From Epiperipatus broadwayi (taxonomy: Eukaryota > Onychophora > Udeonychophora > Euonychophora > Peripatidae): a stretch of DNA of 64,000 nt. Both the position numbers and the translations under genes were made by a program. How positions within the stretch are numbered: position 1 is the stretch's first letter; every line of letters begins with the position of its first letter. Location: assembly GCA_028023455.1 (NCBI GenBank), contig JAQFVV010006829.1:186001-250000 (forward strand). Direction: 5' to 3'. Shown piece after piece: positions 10,943-22,352 of this stretch. The notes below the pieces were generated by a model. It saw only the letters and a list, made by a program, of their open reading frames with translations, was not told the DNA's origin and made no database searches.

Positions 10943-11104
10943 GATTATTTATCTTTTCAACATATATGTGTTTAAGTGTATCAGTGTTATTAGATAGAGT
11001 GGAGAGTGGTGGGTTGTGTGAAAGTCTGTGCTCATATACCCTATATATTACATATATAGGCACAGGTATATAGTAAGTCTGGGTTTCAGTTATTTTACAT
11101 TAAA

Positions 11105-13785
11105 GCAACATTTTAATGAGCTTCAAATAAAAATATACCCAGTAACTTTTAAAACAAATACCCCTGTAATTTCTATAGCAGTCCAGTAATTCCAAAGAGA
11201 TTGAATCTATTTTCAAAACAATAATTATAATTTATCTCCTCTAAATCAGCAGTTCGTGTTGTGTGTTTGTAATAAGTAATCCACACACAGTGTCCTTTTT
11301 CTTCTGTGCTTGTTTCTTTTTGTTATAGTGACATATTTTACAGTGTAAAAGAGCATTTAAATTGTGTCATACTACTAATAAAAACACATTCATAGAAATA
11401 ATAGGAAAAATATGTGATTGATTCTCCTGCCAAACTGCATGCCGTACCTTCTCTGAGTCAACATATGCATTACATAATAACAGTTCCGCTATTCACTACA
11501 AAATTTAAAAGCATTAACACATCTGGATCATTAATTAGGAGATGAAAAGTAATAGCATATTTCATATCTTCATCAATCATTTTCAATGGTCTCCCTATCA
11601 TCGCAAAATCACGAAAACCTATTGAAAATGTTCTTGCAACTCACAGCTTTACTGCTGTTCACAGCACCAATCATTTCAAACCTTTCAGTAGCTGCTTTGC
11701 TCAGTTTAATTAAAACAAAATTTAATTTTAGCACAATGCTCCAATGAGGATTAAGGTATGAAACACAATGTCTCATTTCACATTACAACTCGTGATCCAG
11801 ACATGCTAGCATTTTTAATTTTTTGCCGTAAATAGCTAAACTACATTGCTACATAACACATATATTGATTCACAGATTGTATCATAGAAACTTTAAAAAG
11901 ACAGTTGTCTTTCCATTGGGACATATTGTGTATATTCAATAATATAAAAAAAGGGAAGAGTTCTTTAATCAAGCACCACCTATTGTGAGCCTGAGTAATT
12001 AGTAGTTGCTGAAAAGTAGTTTCATCATAAATTCTGCCTTTTGGTTCCAAGCTTTCACATGGATATGTAAAATTCTGGATAGCAGCAATCTCTACATAAT
12101 GTGCATGCTTAACATATATATGCATGCTTTATACACAATAAAATATCATCAAAAATAATTAACATAAAAACAGAGTAGTGGGATTTGAAGAAATATAGTA
12201 TGTTAACAAATTCAGAAAGAGCTCATGTACATACTTATATAAAATATTTCTTGAATTAATTATGGAATATCTGACCAAATTTAATATATGATTTTTTTAT
12301 TTCATTATTAAATACGTTACTTTTGTTTTATTGCATAAGGGATGCATTCTATGTCTTAAGTATGGTAAAATCACTGCCGTCAGTAACCTTGCACTTGAAA
12401 TCATTAATTCAAAAGCTACAATATAAAACCATACAGAACCCTGCACTGATGCATTAAATGAGTGGTTGATTGTAATTTATGCTCCTCATACGATACTATC
12501 AAAATTTCACAAATGTACAATCTTCTATAATTTATTAATTTTTTTTAAAATGGTGGGTTTCTGATGGCACTTACATGGATGACAATAACTTTTTAAAGGT
12601 AATAGTGAAAGGGTAAGGTGTTAAACAAATTTCCCATTTGGAATTTTTAATTTGAAAGCTCATAGATCTAAATTTTGTTATCATGACTCTCAGTGGCTAA
12701 CCTTAATAAATTATGTAGGCAATTAAAATTAAAATAAGATTCATCATTTTAATTATGTAATACAGTAACATGCATGGGATATAAAGACATATGCCACATA
12801 AAATAATAATAAAGATCAAATGTAACGTGCAAAAAATTCCTAGGTCTACGGATTTACTTTTGGGTACATGATAGCCATATTGGATATTCCTCCTCTTATA
12901 TAGCAATCAATTTCCAGAATTGAAGTGTTATAAAAAATTCTATTCTTTTTATTTCAGTCTATCTAATTAGAGTGTTTTTGTTTTTTTTAATTTCTGGAGT
13001 AACTATTGAATTTTTAGATTTAATTATTGTTTATAAATTAATTTTCCTTTGTACAGAAGGTATTTTTTTTTCTTAAAATAAAATAAAAAGAAGAATTAAA
13101 GAATCACTATTATTAAAAATATATGATTCTAAAACTATTAACATATTTAAAAGTTATTTTAATATTAAGGGTGTATGGGAAGTAAGGGTTTAGTTTAAAT
13201 ATGTTATTTTACACTTGAGAAGTCTGTTTGTAGCAGTAAAACAATTGGTAGTTGTTTTTAGAGTTTATTTTCTTGGCTAGACTGGTTGAGTTGTGAATTT
13301 AGGATAATTTTGATATATATTTAAATCGATAATTGGAACATACATTTGTGATAAAATATCATAATTTGAATGTTCTGCATAGGTTTCATGCAGTGATTAA
13401 AATGGCAGATTCAGAGCTTAAGATCCATGAATCATGTCCAGATCTATTTCCAGCACTCCAGAATCTTAGCCATTTGCTTAATTTAGATATTTTATAATTT
13501 GAATAAGAAATTTTACTTACAGTATTAATAACAGTGGATAGATTTTGCTATTCTACAACCAAAGTTTTATTGTGAAAATAACACCTTTCTAACTAATATC
13601 AAGACCAATATCAATTTGAAATTCTTTTACTTCAATCCTCAGCAATAAATTCATTTTTAGAAAAACAAATTAACCAAATGTCCAAATACTTACACAGTTT
13701 TATACATATTTCAATAATTTTTTTTCACTTTTTGATCCTTTATGCATTGACTGTATATATTTATATATCATTTAATACACTTTTC
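11105..13785. other. Unannotated AT-rich stretch
   Basis: About 2.7 kb with no recognisable coding exon or high-copy repeat. A weak SINE2-like scrap may lie at 13388-13480 (gattaaaatggcagattc then aagatccatgaatc). The open frames at 11841-12125 and 12703-12906 show no domain I recognise. Confidence 0.4.
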
Positions 13786-13990
13786 TTTATTCACTTTTTC
13801 ACAATGCAGTGACTTTTATTTATTCCATGATTCTATTTCCTTACAGTTTCGATTGACCAGTAGTCTTCATCAGAACTTCTCTCAACTTTTAGAAAGAAAA
13901 TCTGATGAAGACTGCTGGTAAGGTGAAACTGTAAGGAAATATTAATAAGGAAGAAATAAAAAATTACTGCACTGTAAAAAGTGAATAACC
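13786..13990. repeat. Foldback element with head-to-head hammerhead-like cores
   Basis: The two arms (about 13786-13876 and 13898-13990) are imperfect reverse complements, sharing ttattcacttttt, tttccttacagtttc and cagtagtcttcatcag. Read outward from the centre, each arm has CTGATGAAGACT..CTGGT followed about 9 bases later by GAAACTGTAAGG. This is the order and spacing of a hammerhead core. The flanking sequences do not pair as helix I, so it is either degenerate or only a Penelope-type terminal motif. Confidence 0.5.
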
Positions 13991-14194
13991 AAAATGTTTT
14001 AAATAATATATTTTAATAAACTATAAATTAGAGCAATAAAACACCTATTGAACTCAATGTGAAATAATATTATGTACATCAGTCAACTATAAACAAAAAC
14101 GTCCAATATATATTGAAACAGATATTACTGTCCTTCTATCTGTTTCACCTTTATGTCTCCTTAGACACATCTATGCCGGTTTTGAACACTCTTT

Positions 14195-14365
14195 AGTACA
14201 AGTGTGTATGTATCTACTCAGTGTTATATGCCTTTACACAGCTGTATATATATGTTTACACAGTTGTATACATCCACACAATGATATATTCATTTATACA
14301 GTTATATATATAGTCACAGTTTTATATGCATTCAAACAATTATATGTTTATTGTCACACATACAA
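14195..14365 (+). repeat. Degenerate short tandem repeat
   Basis: Loose repeats of tttacacagttgtatata spaced about 24-30 bp (near 14233, 14255, 14295, 14320). The composition is low complexity. Confidence 0.4.
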
Positions 14366-14540
14366 GCACCTGTAAATGATAATGATATTAAATTTTGTAT
14401 AGATATATTGCAGCATTTATATAAATAATATATTGTATAAGGGTTATCTTGTTTAGAAAATGTGGCTAAATATTCTTTAACAAGTTTGGTTTAAGTAAAT
14501 TATAAATCACATGCGAAATTCACAGATTGGTAATAAAACT

Positions 14541-15035
14541 ATTTAGAATAATTCGCAGGTGAGATCAGATGGTCCCTAGGTTATTGACGTTGTTCTAGAG
14601 CACATTCATTACGATTGTAATGAATTTCTTTTCCCAGATCAAACCAGTAAAAATTTGGCAACAAGATAAAAAAAAGATTAGAATCAAAAGAGACAGACTG
14701 CTTTAAAACTTAGAAGAAGTTTGAATTGTGTTTTAAAATAGATAGTCGCTGGCTTTTGATCTAGGGAATATAGATATCGCAGATTTTTATTTAGAATAAT
14801 TCGCAGGTGGGATCAGATGGTCCCTAGGTTATTGACATTGTTTTAGAGCTCATTCATTACGATTGTAATGAATTTCGTTTCCCAGATCAAACCAGTAAAA
14901 ATTTGGCAACAAGATAAAAAAAAGATAAGAATTAAAAGAGACCTAAGACTAAAACTTAGAAGAAGTTTGAATTGTGTTTTAAAATAGATAGTCGCTGGCT
15001 TTTGATCTAGGGAATATAAATATTGCAGATTTTTT
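14541..15035 (+). repeat. Tandem duplication, 248-bp unit
   Basis: The unit beginning atttagaataattcgcagg is at 14541-14788 and again from 14789 to about 15035. The copies are nearly identical: a few substitutions and a small indel around 14690/14940. No coding sequence is evident. The high identity indicates a recent duplication. Confidence 0.75.
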
Positions 15036-17370
15036 TTGAAATTTACTCTTTAGCTTTTTTTTTCTGAAAATTGTTGTGGAGACCAGAATCCAAAATGATC
15101 GAGTAAAATAATATATTTACTGGCTCTGGAGCCAGATGGCTGCTCTCAGTTCCTCTAAACATTCCTTTGAATAGACTTTCCAGCAACCTGCATGGAGAAT
15201 ATGAAGAAATTTAACCTATCTGAAAGGCCACTGAAGATTATGATGCTGTCAGACGCCCTATTCCAACCACTGTCATTGATATACGCTTCAAGTCCACTCA
15301 AGGAGGCAGAGAGAGATGGTAATCATTTTTAAAAAGAAGCTGCGGTATGAACTTTAATCTATAAATTCTTATAACACTTTAAAAAGAACGTTCTATCTAA
15401 ATTATAAAAACTCTTTCAATTTTACCCTCTTATAAAACGAAACTATCAGTCTGTGTAACTTTATCTATAATGTAAAAGAAAAAAAGCTCACTTACTTTAA
15501 TTTTATAAACTGCTGAAATCTTTTATGAATTAAAAGATTTCATATTTTTTTTATACTCGTTAAATGTCCGAAATTTATTCTCTTCAATTCCTACAAACTA
15601 ACGGTCTTGCCAAATTTCAGTAATTTTAATATTTTGTTTAAATGCATTTTGTTATGTTTAATATGTAATAATATGCTCAGATTTCGAAACAATGAAACTA
15701 AGTAAGTAATTTATAAAGGAGATAATTGTAATCTTCACTTAGACATTTTAAAAGCCTTGTTTATTTTATTAAATCATTGTTTCGAAATTATAATATTGGT
15801 AATAAACGAATGCGCTAACCACTCGTTGTTATCATAGTTATATATATTGTAAATCGTATTTTTTTTAAGATTTGCTTAACCGATCTTATATTATAACCTT
15901 TGATATTTATTAGTTGGAAGGGGATATATATATTGTCTAGAGATGATGAAGCATATTTGCTAATGTTCGTCTTAAGTCCCATCGAATATACTTTCCCTCC
16001 TTAATTAAGAATCTTTATATGCAGATTCAGGATCTTAACTAGATTATTTTTATGTAGTTTAAGCCCATTTTATTAGCATACTTATAATGCTAATTTTAAG
16101 AACTGTTTTGAATTAGCTTGACAGATAAAAGCTATCTGTTTTAGGCGCAATTAATTATATGCATACTTATTGCTTTTTATATATATTGCGTGCATTGCGG
16201 GTGTGTTTTTATATAGTAAACTTATATGTGTTACGTTTTGCTGCCTCTGACAAGGGTTCACGGTAACAAACCGCCCCTTTATTTAGTTCGGGTTATGGCT
16301 ATCTTCATTAGAACTGGGGGCGTGAGGACCCAGATTTTTCCTAAAGCCAATCCGACTTCCTGAACTTTATGTTCATACATCAATAGCAGCAAACCGTCGG
16401 TCTCAGAGCAAACCGAGCATTTGATGCTGAAACTCTTGAAGAATCACACACTCGCACTGCAAGTTTATTTCTTTAATATTTTATATAGCGCCATAGCGCA
16501 TATATGTGGACCTAATGGTAACCAGTTCTTTTTCCCATATTAATTAATCATTCAGCTTTAGACTGGAGTTTGAATCTGGGTTATCAGTTTGAATCTGCAT
16601 GATTCTGAGTTTATTTAGTTGCTCATTTAATTAGTATATATAACAGCCTTTAAAACTGGCTGTACTCATTATCATCTCTACTAAAGTATCAACTTCTAAC
16701 TTAAGCAAGTCAAGTTCATAAGATGAGTGTGACCTCTATAACTCACACACACATGTATCGTAATATGTTTAAAAGGGAACAGATGTACTTGATAAGAGTT
16801 CCAACTATTGTAACATGCTTGCCTGTATTGAATACCTTGTGAAGATTATACAATCCTTGCCATTATGATATTTTGTGTTCGATCATTTGTTATTGTTTTA
16901 ATAAATCCTTTTAAATATAAACTGTTGTATATCTTTCTTGCTCAGACTCTAGATCAAACCAAACCACAGTATCTTATCCAATCCATAGTATTTTATCCAA
17001 TCCACAGTATATTATTAAATGTCACAGTTCATACTCCAATTTTTTAATGAGTTTATATGCTATATGTGTATGTCTGGTAGTTAAGATTAATAGAGTGTTA
17101 AGTGTTATATATATCACTTATTTAGTTAGGTTAGTAATGACCTTAAGTCTCGTGTTTCTCCCTGTTCTATGTCGGCTCGCGGTTAAATGAGAACTGAGTG
17201 TAGCCCCAGGAATGTCACTCATAAGGTGTTAAATTTGGAGTACTGGCAGATGAGTTGGAGTTTGGTAGGATTAGAGGTCTCAACCACCTCACTATGGTCA
17301 GCTTTGGTATATTTTGCTTGGGCTCTGAATTTTGTTGCATGAGTGTACAAATCTGACTGTTACAATATAT
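15036..17370. other. Unannotated region with short GC-richer islands
   Basis: Islands of higher GC are at 15123-15320, 16240-16450 and 17140-17350. In 15190-15320 two overlapping frames are open. One gives a 46-codon frame from ATG 15193 to TAA. Another, running to 15319 and followed by a GT, reads like an exon (..YDAVRRPIPTT..) but has upstream stops. At 17355 a tgttaca followed by attggtgc resembles an LTR end next to a primer-binding site, but I found no partner LTR. Nothing here is firm. Confidence 0.3.
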
Positions 17371-17974
17371 TGGTGCTGCTATTTATTTAATACATATTAC
17401 AGATTTATCATTCAAGATTTAAAAATAAAATGTTTATATGACTGCCTTGCTAAAAGAGATTGATTAACAGAAGATAATCACATTGATTATTCATGGATTA
17501 ATACCAAATTGATCAACATTAAGTTATTTATATATAAAAAAGTTGCCATATTTTCAGTAACATTGATTGTTCTGTGGTTAGTTGATGAAGAAGATTGTTT
17601 GCATAGTGATTTTCGTATATTATGATAACAGAACAAAAACATGATTGCCACAGTGATTGGAGTTTGAATAACTTCAAGAAGCTAAATTAATTTATTGATA
17701 AAATATAATTTTAAACAGACATTTAACATAAATAAAATTTCAAAAAATATATCTCCCTCTCCATTATAAGGATTTGAATATTCTAATTAGGTTCCTAAAG
17801 ATAAAATTTTTATATTAATTTAATTAACCTTTTCCATATATATATATATAATATTGATTATGAACAAAGATTTTAATACAGATTGTCATGGCTCCTATTG
17901 CTTAAATAGACATTAATAATTCTAAAGGCAAGATTAAAAATGATGATAAAGCTCAATTGGTATAGACCATTGAT

Positions 17975-18262
17975 TGTCGATTATGCAATGCTAGATATTA
18001 TGGAGAGACACAAGCAAATATAAAATACAGAATCACCCAGCATGCTCATCTATGAAATGGAGCTAAGTGCAACCATGCGTATAGCTAAATGTTTGTAGAT
18101 CATGAGAAATAATCTGGTCAATCATTCAAACCAGTCAACGCTAAAATTATTTGTTTAGAAAATAATCATAAAGAACATGAAATAAAAGAAGTTTGGCCCA
18201 TAATTAATTCTAAGAATTCCATAAATGTAAGAGCCAATAGCATTCCTCTTAACAAGAACTGG
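17975..18262 (+). pseudogene. GIY-YIG endonuclease domain remnant of a Penelope-like element
   Basis: In one frame the translation begins CRLCNARYYGET, followed about ten residues later by YRITQH, then H at the expected spacing. It ends with an INSKNSINVRANSI-type block and NKNW. This matches the Penelope endonuclease pattern C..C...Y(I/V)GET..l..R...H..., in which the catalytic Arg and a CCHH zinc-binding element sit around the YIG part. Three in-frame stops (after QHAHL, AYS and HEK) show it is dead. The frame is otherwise kept for about 96 codons, which argues against coincidence. Confidence 0.65.
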
Positions 18263-18388
18263 TCGTTAGGTCAATTTACATTTATATACATGCAAATATT
18301 CTAATATATATTGTAATCAGTGAGTAGGTGGGTTTGTATTTATACGCATACAGATATTCTTAAGTATATGTTAATGTTCATTGCAGTC

Positions 18389-18431
18389 TTGCTTTGATAA
18401 AGATATTCTGTATCAAAACCTGACTCAGCAA
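18389..18431 (+). ncRNA. Degenerate hammerhead-like motif at a Penelope-like 3' end
   Basis: UUGCU (18389-18393) pairs perfectly with AGCAA (18427-18431) as helix I. Between them are UUGAUAA in place of CUGAUGA, a GAUA..UAUC hairpin in place of stem II, AAAA in place of GAAA, and CUC before the 3' strand of helix I, where cleavage would fall. Three core positions are mutated, so it should be inactive. The layout is that of a short-stem-III type I hammerhead. Confidence 0.5.
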
Positions 18432-18644
18432 ATAGCAAAAATTATTAAGATTTATTACTGTAATATTTGACAATTTTCGGCATACTCTTATAGAACACAT
18501 TCTTACCTTTTATACATATAGTAGCTTTATTCAAAATAAACTCAATAGAGTGCTTCAATGCTTTGTTTTATATATGTTACATAAGTTCTAGCTCTTTAAT
18601 ATAATAAAATTTTATGAATAAATTTACAGGATAACATATATATA

Positions 18645-18830
18645 TATTCAAATACAAACAACTTGTTAGTAATAACACACAATTAGACAACACAGGTTAG
18701 TAATTATACCCTTTATACCTCCTCTCAATAAGGCCTCATTTGCTCTCTGAATACTCTTCTCAGTTCTCTTGTGTGTTATTACTAACAAGTTATTTGTATT
18801 TGAAAAGTTTAAATAAAGATTAAAACATTT
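18645..18830. repeat. Foldback of a Penelope-type tail repeat
   Basis: Inverted arms at about 18645-18700 and 18770-18815 share aacttgttagtaataacac (and complement) and the outer caaatacaaa block. The same tail sequence (attactaacaagttgttt, then tatttgaaaagtttaaata) flanks the R5/R6 insertion at 48660-48687 and 49678-49720. The repeat is therefore a family 3' end in inverted arrangement. Confidence 0.55.
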
Positions 18831-19914
18831 TATGTACACACGCATTCACTCACAGATGATGGAAATAGTGCAACATATTAATCTAATAATAAACCATCAT
18901 CACAAACTTTCAGGCAAATATATATATATATATATTGGTTATTTAACATTATATCTATAAGCATCATAATATAATGATTACTATAACTGTCTGCTATACT
19001 CATGACCTGAAGGTTCGAATTGAGATCAAGGTTGGACATTTTCAAAGCAACTAAGAATTTTCATACTTTAACACATTTCATCTATCGATTAAATACAAAA
19101 TCCATATAAATAATAATAATTCTTAAATAAACAATTTATTCATGACTATTATAAGTAAAAAAGCCAAATTCAAAATTATTAGATCACCATGCATAATTAT
19201 GATTTAACATCCACAACTTCAAGTTAATGTACAGAATACTTTTAAATACATGAAAATGATCAATGCTTAAACAATACTAATATCAATAACAATTTCAATC
19301 TGTTGTCAAGGCAACCTCCTTTAAACAATAAAGATGGAAATCTACCTTTATATATAGTCTAATATATTTATATAGATACTAAAAATTGCAACTTTACTAA
19401 AAGAATGAAATTATTAACTCAAAGAAGTTTAAATAAACCTCATTAAACTGATAAATATAACCAATTCTAAATGCAGACTAACAAATAGTCAATTAACATT
19501 CAAAACGCAATTATAACTTTCAAACTGCACTCCAACTATGTATAAGTTACAAAATAAATATTATACAATATAAACATATACATATGGTATATACACTATA
19601 TAATGTAATTGTAATGCTGCTTGGTCATAGCAAACATATTTCTTAAAAAGTCTTTAAGCAAGCACTAATAATGTTTTTTCAATATAATACATTTGACATT
19701 TGATGGTAAAAATGGGGGGAAGATATTATAATAATATGTATCTTGAACTTATAAAAATTGAACAAAAATGTGCATTGGCTTTTAAGTAAAAAAACATGCC
19801 CATTCACCTCTTATGAAATTCTTTATAGGTTCTGTCAAATATTACAAAGTAGTCACAATATATTAAAATTCATACTATCTTAGCTGATATTTAATAGAAA
19901 ATAAATAAGAAGAA
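18831..19914. other. Unannotated AT-rich stretch
   Basis: Contains a short (AT)n run near 18918-18935. No gene or element that I can support. Confidence 0.45.
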
Positions 19915-20170
19915 AAAGAATTAAGAGACTAAAATGAACTGAGCTGAATATAATGCTAAAAGAAATGATAGTAGACAGACAGTTAAAGTCTTAAATGGGA
20001 TTCCAAGAGATTGTAAAAGACCTAAAAAGAGACCGTGTGTGAGATGGATGGATTAAATAAGGAAGTTTTCTGACATGATGTGAGGAAGAAAAGTTATAGA
20101 TCAGAGAAATTGAATCCTGCAGTGAACTAATACGGTCTGAAAACGATGACGTTGTTAAAGTGAGAAGAGA
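19915..20170 (+). pseudogene. RTE-type LINE 3' fragment
   Basis: The plus-strand translation in broken frames follows the RTE C-terminus: IKRLK, then a DNRxxVKVLNGIPRD-like block, CKRPKKRPCVRW, and a diverged end. It is 5' truncated, with several stops, and lacks the (GAT)n tail seen in better copies. Confidence 0.6.
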
Positions 20171-20938
20171 CAACGGCAACCATTTAAAAAATTTCTCAAG
20201 AAAACATCTAACAATAACTTATAAATATTATGAAACAAACAATCATTTATTCTTTTATCAAACTATATATGACTTTCTCAAATGTACAAGGAATCATATG
20301 ATACGTAATACATATATTAAAGTAGAATTACATACATGATAACAGATAAGGACATACGTATATATATATGAGACAAAATAATTTTGTAATAAAATTGGAA
20401 CCATATGTAGAATATAGGATAATTACCATGTAATATTTTTCCTCAGAAACTTAAGTTACCATAAAAATTCAGAATAGTTTATCGGAATTTAAATTATTTT
20501 ATTTTTTACTCATCTTTCAAAACATCATATTTGAAAAGTTTCTTTTTAATCTTCTAAGAATGAAATATTGATTTAAAAAAAAAAAAAAATACTAAAGCAA
20601 AACAGTTCCACGCTCCTATATCTGGCGCATATTTGACGTGAAAAAGAATCACCAGCTTAAAATAGATTTCAGTATGACAGCCTGACAAAGCAATACTTAC
20701 AATGTTTAATATTTATTAATATAACACGATTATTTTGATAAGAAACATAGGACATATGTTTAGATATATAGGCCTATAATTATAAGAAATATTTCAAGAA
20801 ATAGCCAAAGCATGAAGCTGGCTACATATAAAAAAGAAAATAAGATACTTCTACATGCTAAAAGTAAAAAAAAAAAAGATAGTAAAAGACTGTCTAAGGA
20901 CTTTAAAGATGGGTAATCGTGTAGTGCATCAATCTCCA
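20171..20938. other. Unannotated AT-rich stretch
   Basis: I see no gene or repeat that I can support. Confidence 0.45.
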
Positions 20939-21035
20939 TATTGGTGGTTGAGAGGTCAGCGACAGCTGCTTTACACGCAGTTGTCCCGGGTTAGCGGGTT
21001 CGCTTCCCGGCTGATGCTATGACACATGAGAAAAT
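20939..21035 (+). repeat. SINE1 copy (tRNA-derived)
   Basis: The head ttggtggttgagaggtcagc matches the A-box region of a class II tRNA (Leu/Ser type), and gggttcgcttcccgg (20996-21010) is a near-perfect B-box and T-arm. After the tRNA-like part come the family end gatgctatgacacatga and an A-rich tail. The family has seven copies in this window. Confidence 0.75.
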
Positions 21036-21397
21036 ATATATATATGTGATCCAAGTTTGAACAAGAGTGGAGAATTTTTCAGGTAATCGATGAAAAGTTT
21101 TTGTACAAGTTTATAATTTTGTCAGGTTGCTAATTTACTAGCAATGTTAACTATTATCTCTCTGATATTGATAATAAATTAACATTTAGATAGCCCTGAT
21201 TAATATTCTTTAAAATCTTTAATTTTAAGACGTTATTTACAAAAACAATAACCAAAATGTTAAACTAATAGACAATGCATATTTGCCAATGCTAAATGAA
21301 ATTTTAATGAATGAATTTATGCAATAATATGAATAGGGATTCAGTCAAAAAAAATTCAGATCAACTGCTAATACAACTGATAATAATTGTCAAATTG

Positions 21398-21502
21398 TTT
21401 ATTGCTCAGGAATTCATAAGAATCTTGAGAGCTGGACCACAAATCAACAATTCTGAACTCTAGAATCTACCACTCTATCATAGCACCAAACCATATAGAA
21501 CA
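21398..21502 (-). repeat. SINE2 copy (tRNA-Gly-like head)
   Basis: On the minus strand it starts tatggtttggtgctatgat then agagtggtagattctagag, and ends at the shared gattcttatgaattcctgag block. It is diverged from the 10.1-kb copy. Confidence 0.45.
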
Positions 21503-21866
21503 TTAATTTAATTAACTGTTCCATAAGTTAATTAACTGTTCCTCAGTTGCTGAAATCAATTGTCTCTTCACCTTTTCTTCTGACCTCATAAAGTCCATAA
21601 TGTTCCATTTAATATGAGATAATTCTTCTAATTTGTGTGATTATCCTTCACTTGAAAGTAATTGGCAGTTGTAAATATCTAAATAAAAGGTCTTAATCAA
21701 AAGCAGTCTGGGTTTGTAATCAGGGGATTCGTATCACTCTCTGCCTTCAGCTTCTAACTGCTATCTTGATTAGTCATTTTATGGCCTTGGAATAAGGATC
21801 ATTACTTTTGGATATTGTAAGTATAAACATCTATTTAAAAAAGTTTATTCATATACACATTCATCC
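21503..21866. other. Unannotated stretch
   Basis: Contains a short direct repeat (ttaattaactgttcc at about 21508 and 21529). Nothing else is recognised. Confidence 0.4.
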
Positions 21867-22352
21867 TTGTCTTCAAGAAAACTGACATTTCAGTTAAGAA
21901 CAAACAGGCAACTAAAAAGAAAGATCATGATATTTCTTGATCTTAAAATCAGAGGTAAAAAGCCAATAAACTTCATGATCTTGGCTAATATATATATATA
22001 TATATATATATATTGGTGAGCAATCTATCCATGGTGATACATTATATAAATAGATATATAGTAATAACAATTGCAACAAAAGGAATGTATAGAATGGTTA
22101 GGAATTTGCCTGACTTATACTTTTTTAAAAGCAGAATCAAAAAGTCTCCTTTCAGTTAGCAGCAAACTGTTTTCTGAAGCCACTCTGATCATATACTTCC
22201 ATATGTGCTACCATTCCAGCTTTGAATTTCAAGTCCTAAATGACAAAGACAAAAACCAGAAAGATTTTGAAACCAATCTATGTCTTCTTGTATAGTTATG
22301 TATGTCAGAGATCAGGTCAAGCAACTATGTATTTTTAGGGTCCTTAGTTGTA
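21867..22352 (+). repeat. Dispersed repeat family C
   Basis: About 480 bp are shared, in diverged form, with the minus strand of 51430-51665 and with 51070-51125. Shared blocks: cttcaagaaaactgacatttcagttaag, the gatcttaaaatcagagg block, ttggtgagca, ggaatttgcc and ttcagttagcagcaaac. Part of the end (22303-22352, gatcaggtcaagcaactatg) recurs inverted at 31250-31305. An (AT)n tract at 21985-22012 interrupts it. The small open frame at 22071-22295 is not conserved. I do not recognise the class. Confidence 0.5.

Larger units (their letters stand above)
10275..11104. mobile_element. Composite family R insertion: inverted pair R3 (-) and R4 (+) with 14-bp target-site duplication
   Basis: The 14-bp sequence tattttacattaaa occurs at 10275-10288 and again at 11091-11104, and 10289-11090 lies between. 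The left half (about 10289-10570) is family R on the minus strand, and the right half (about 10590-11090) is R on the plus strand, so the pair forms a long inverted repeat. The right half also begins and ends with the same block (ggtatatagtaagtctg near 10592 and near 11065), about 475 bp apart. This direct repeat suggests one unit plus the start of a tandem second unit. Head-to-head and tandem partial copies with variable-length duplications are characteristic of Penelope-type and retrozyme integration. Confidence 0.75.
17900..18480 (+). mobile_element. Penelope-like element 3' part (decayed)
   Basis: A GIY-YIG endonuclease remnant (17975-18262) is followed about 125 bp later by a hammerhead-like motif (18389-18431). 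This order, endonuclease then ribozyme-like 3' region, is what is known for endonuclease-bearing Penelope-like elements. The reverse transcriptase is not recognisable upstream, so the copy appears 5' truncated or too diverged to read. Confidence 0.6.

Noticed and set aside
11841-12125. 94-codon open frame
   Set aside because: No recognisable domain, no repeat support, and the length is expected by chance.
17340-17375. LTR end plus primer-binding site (tgttaca followed by attggtgc)
   Set aside because: No partner LTR or coding region was found nearby. Too short to support.
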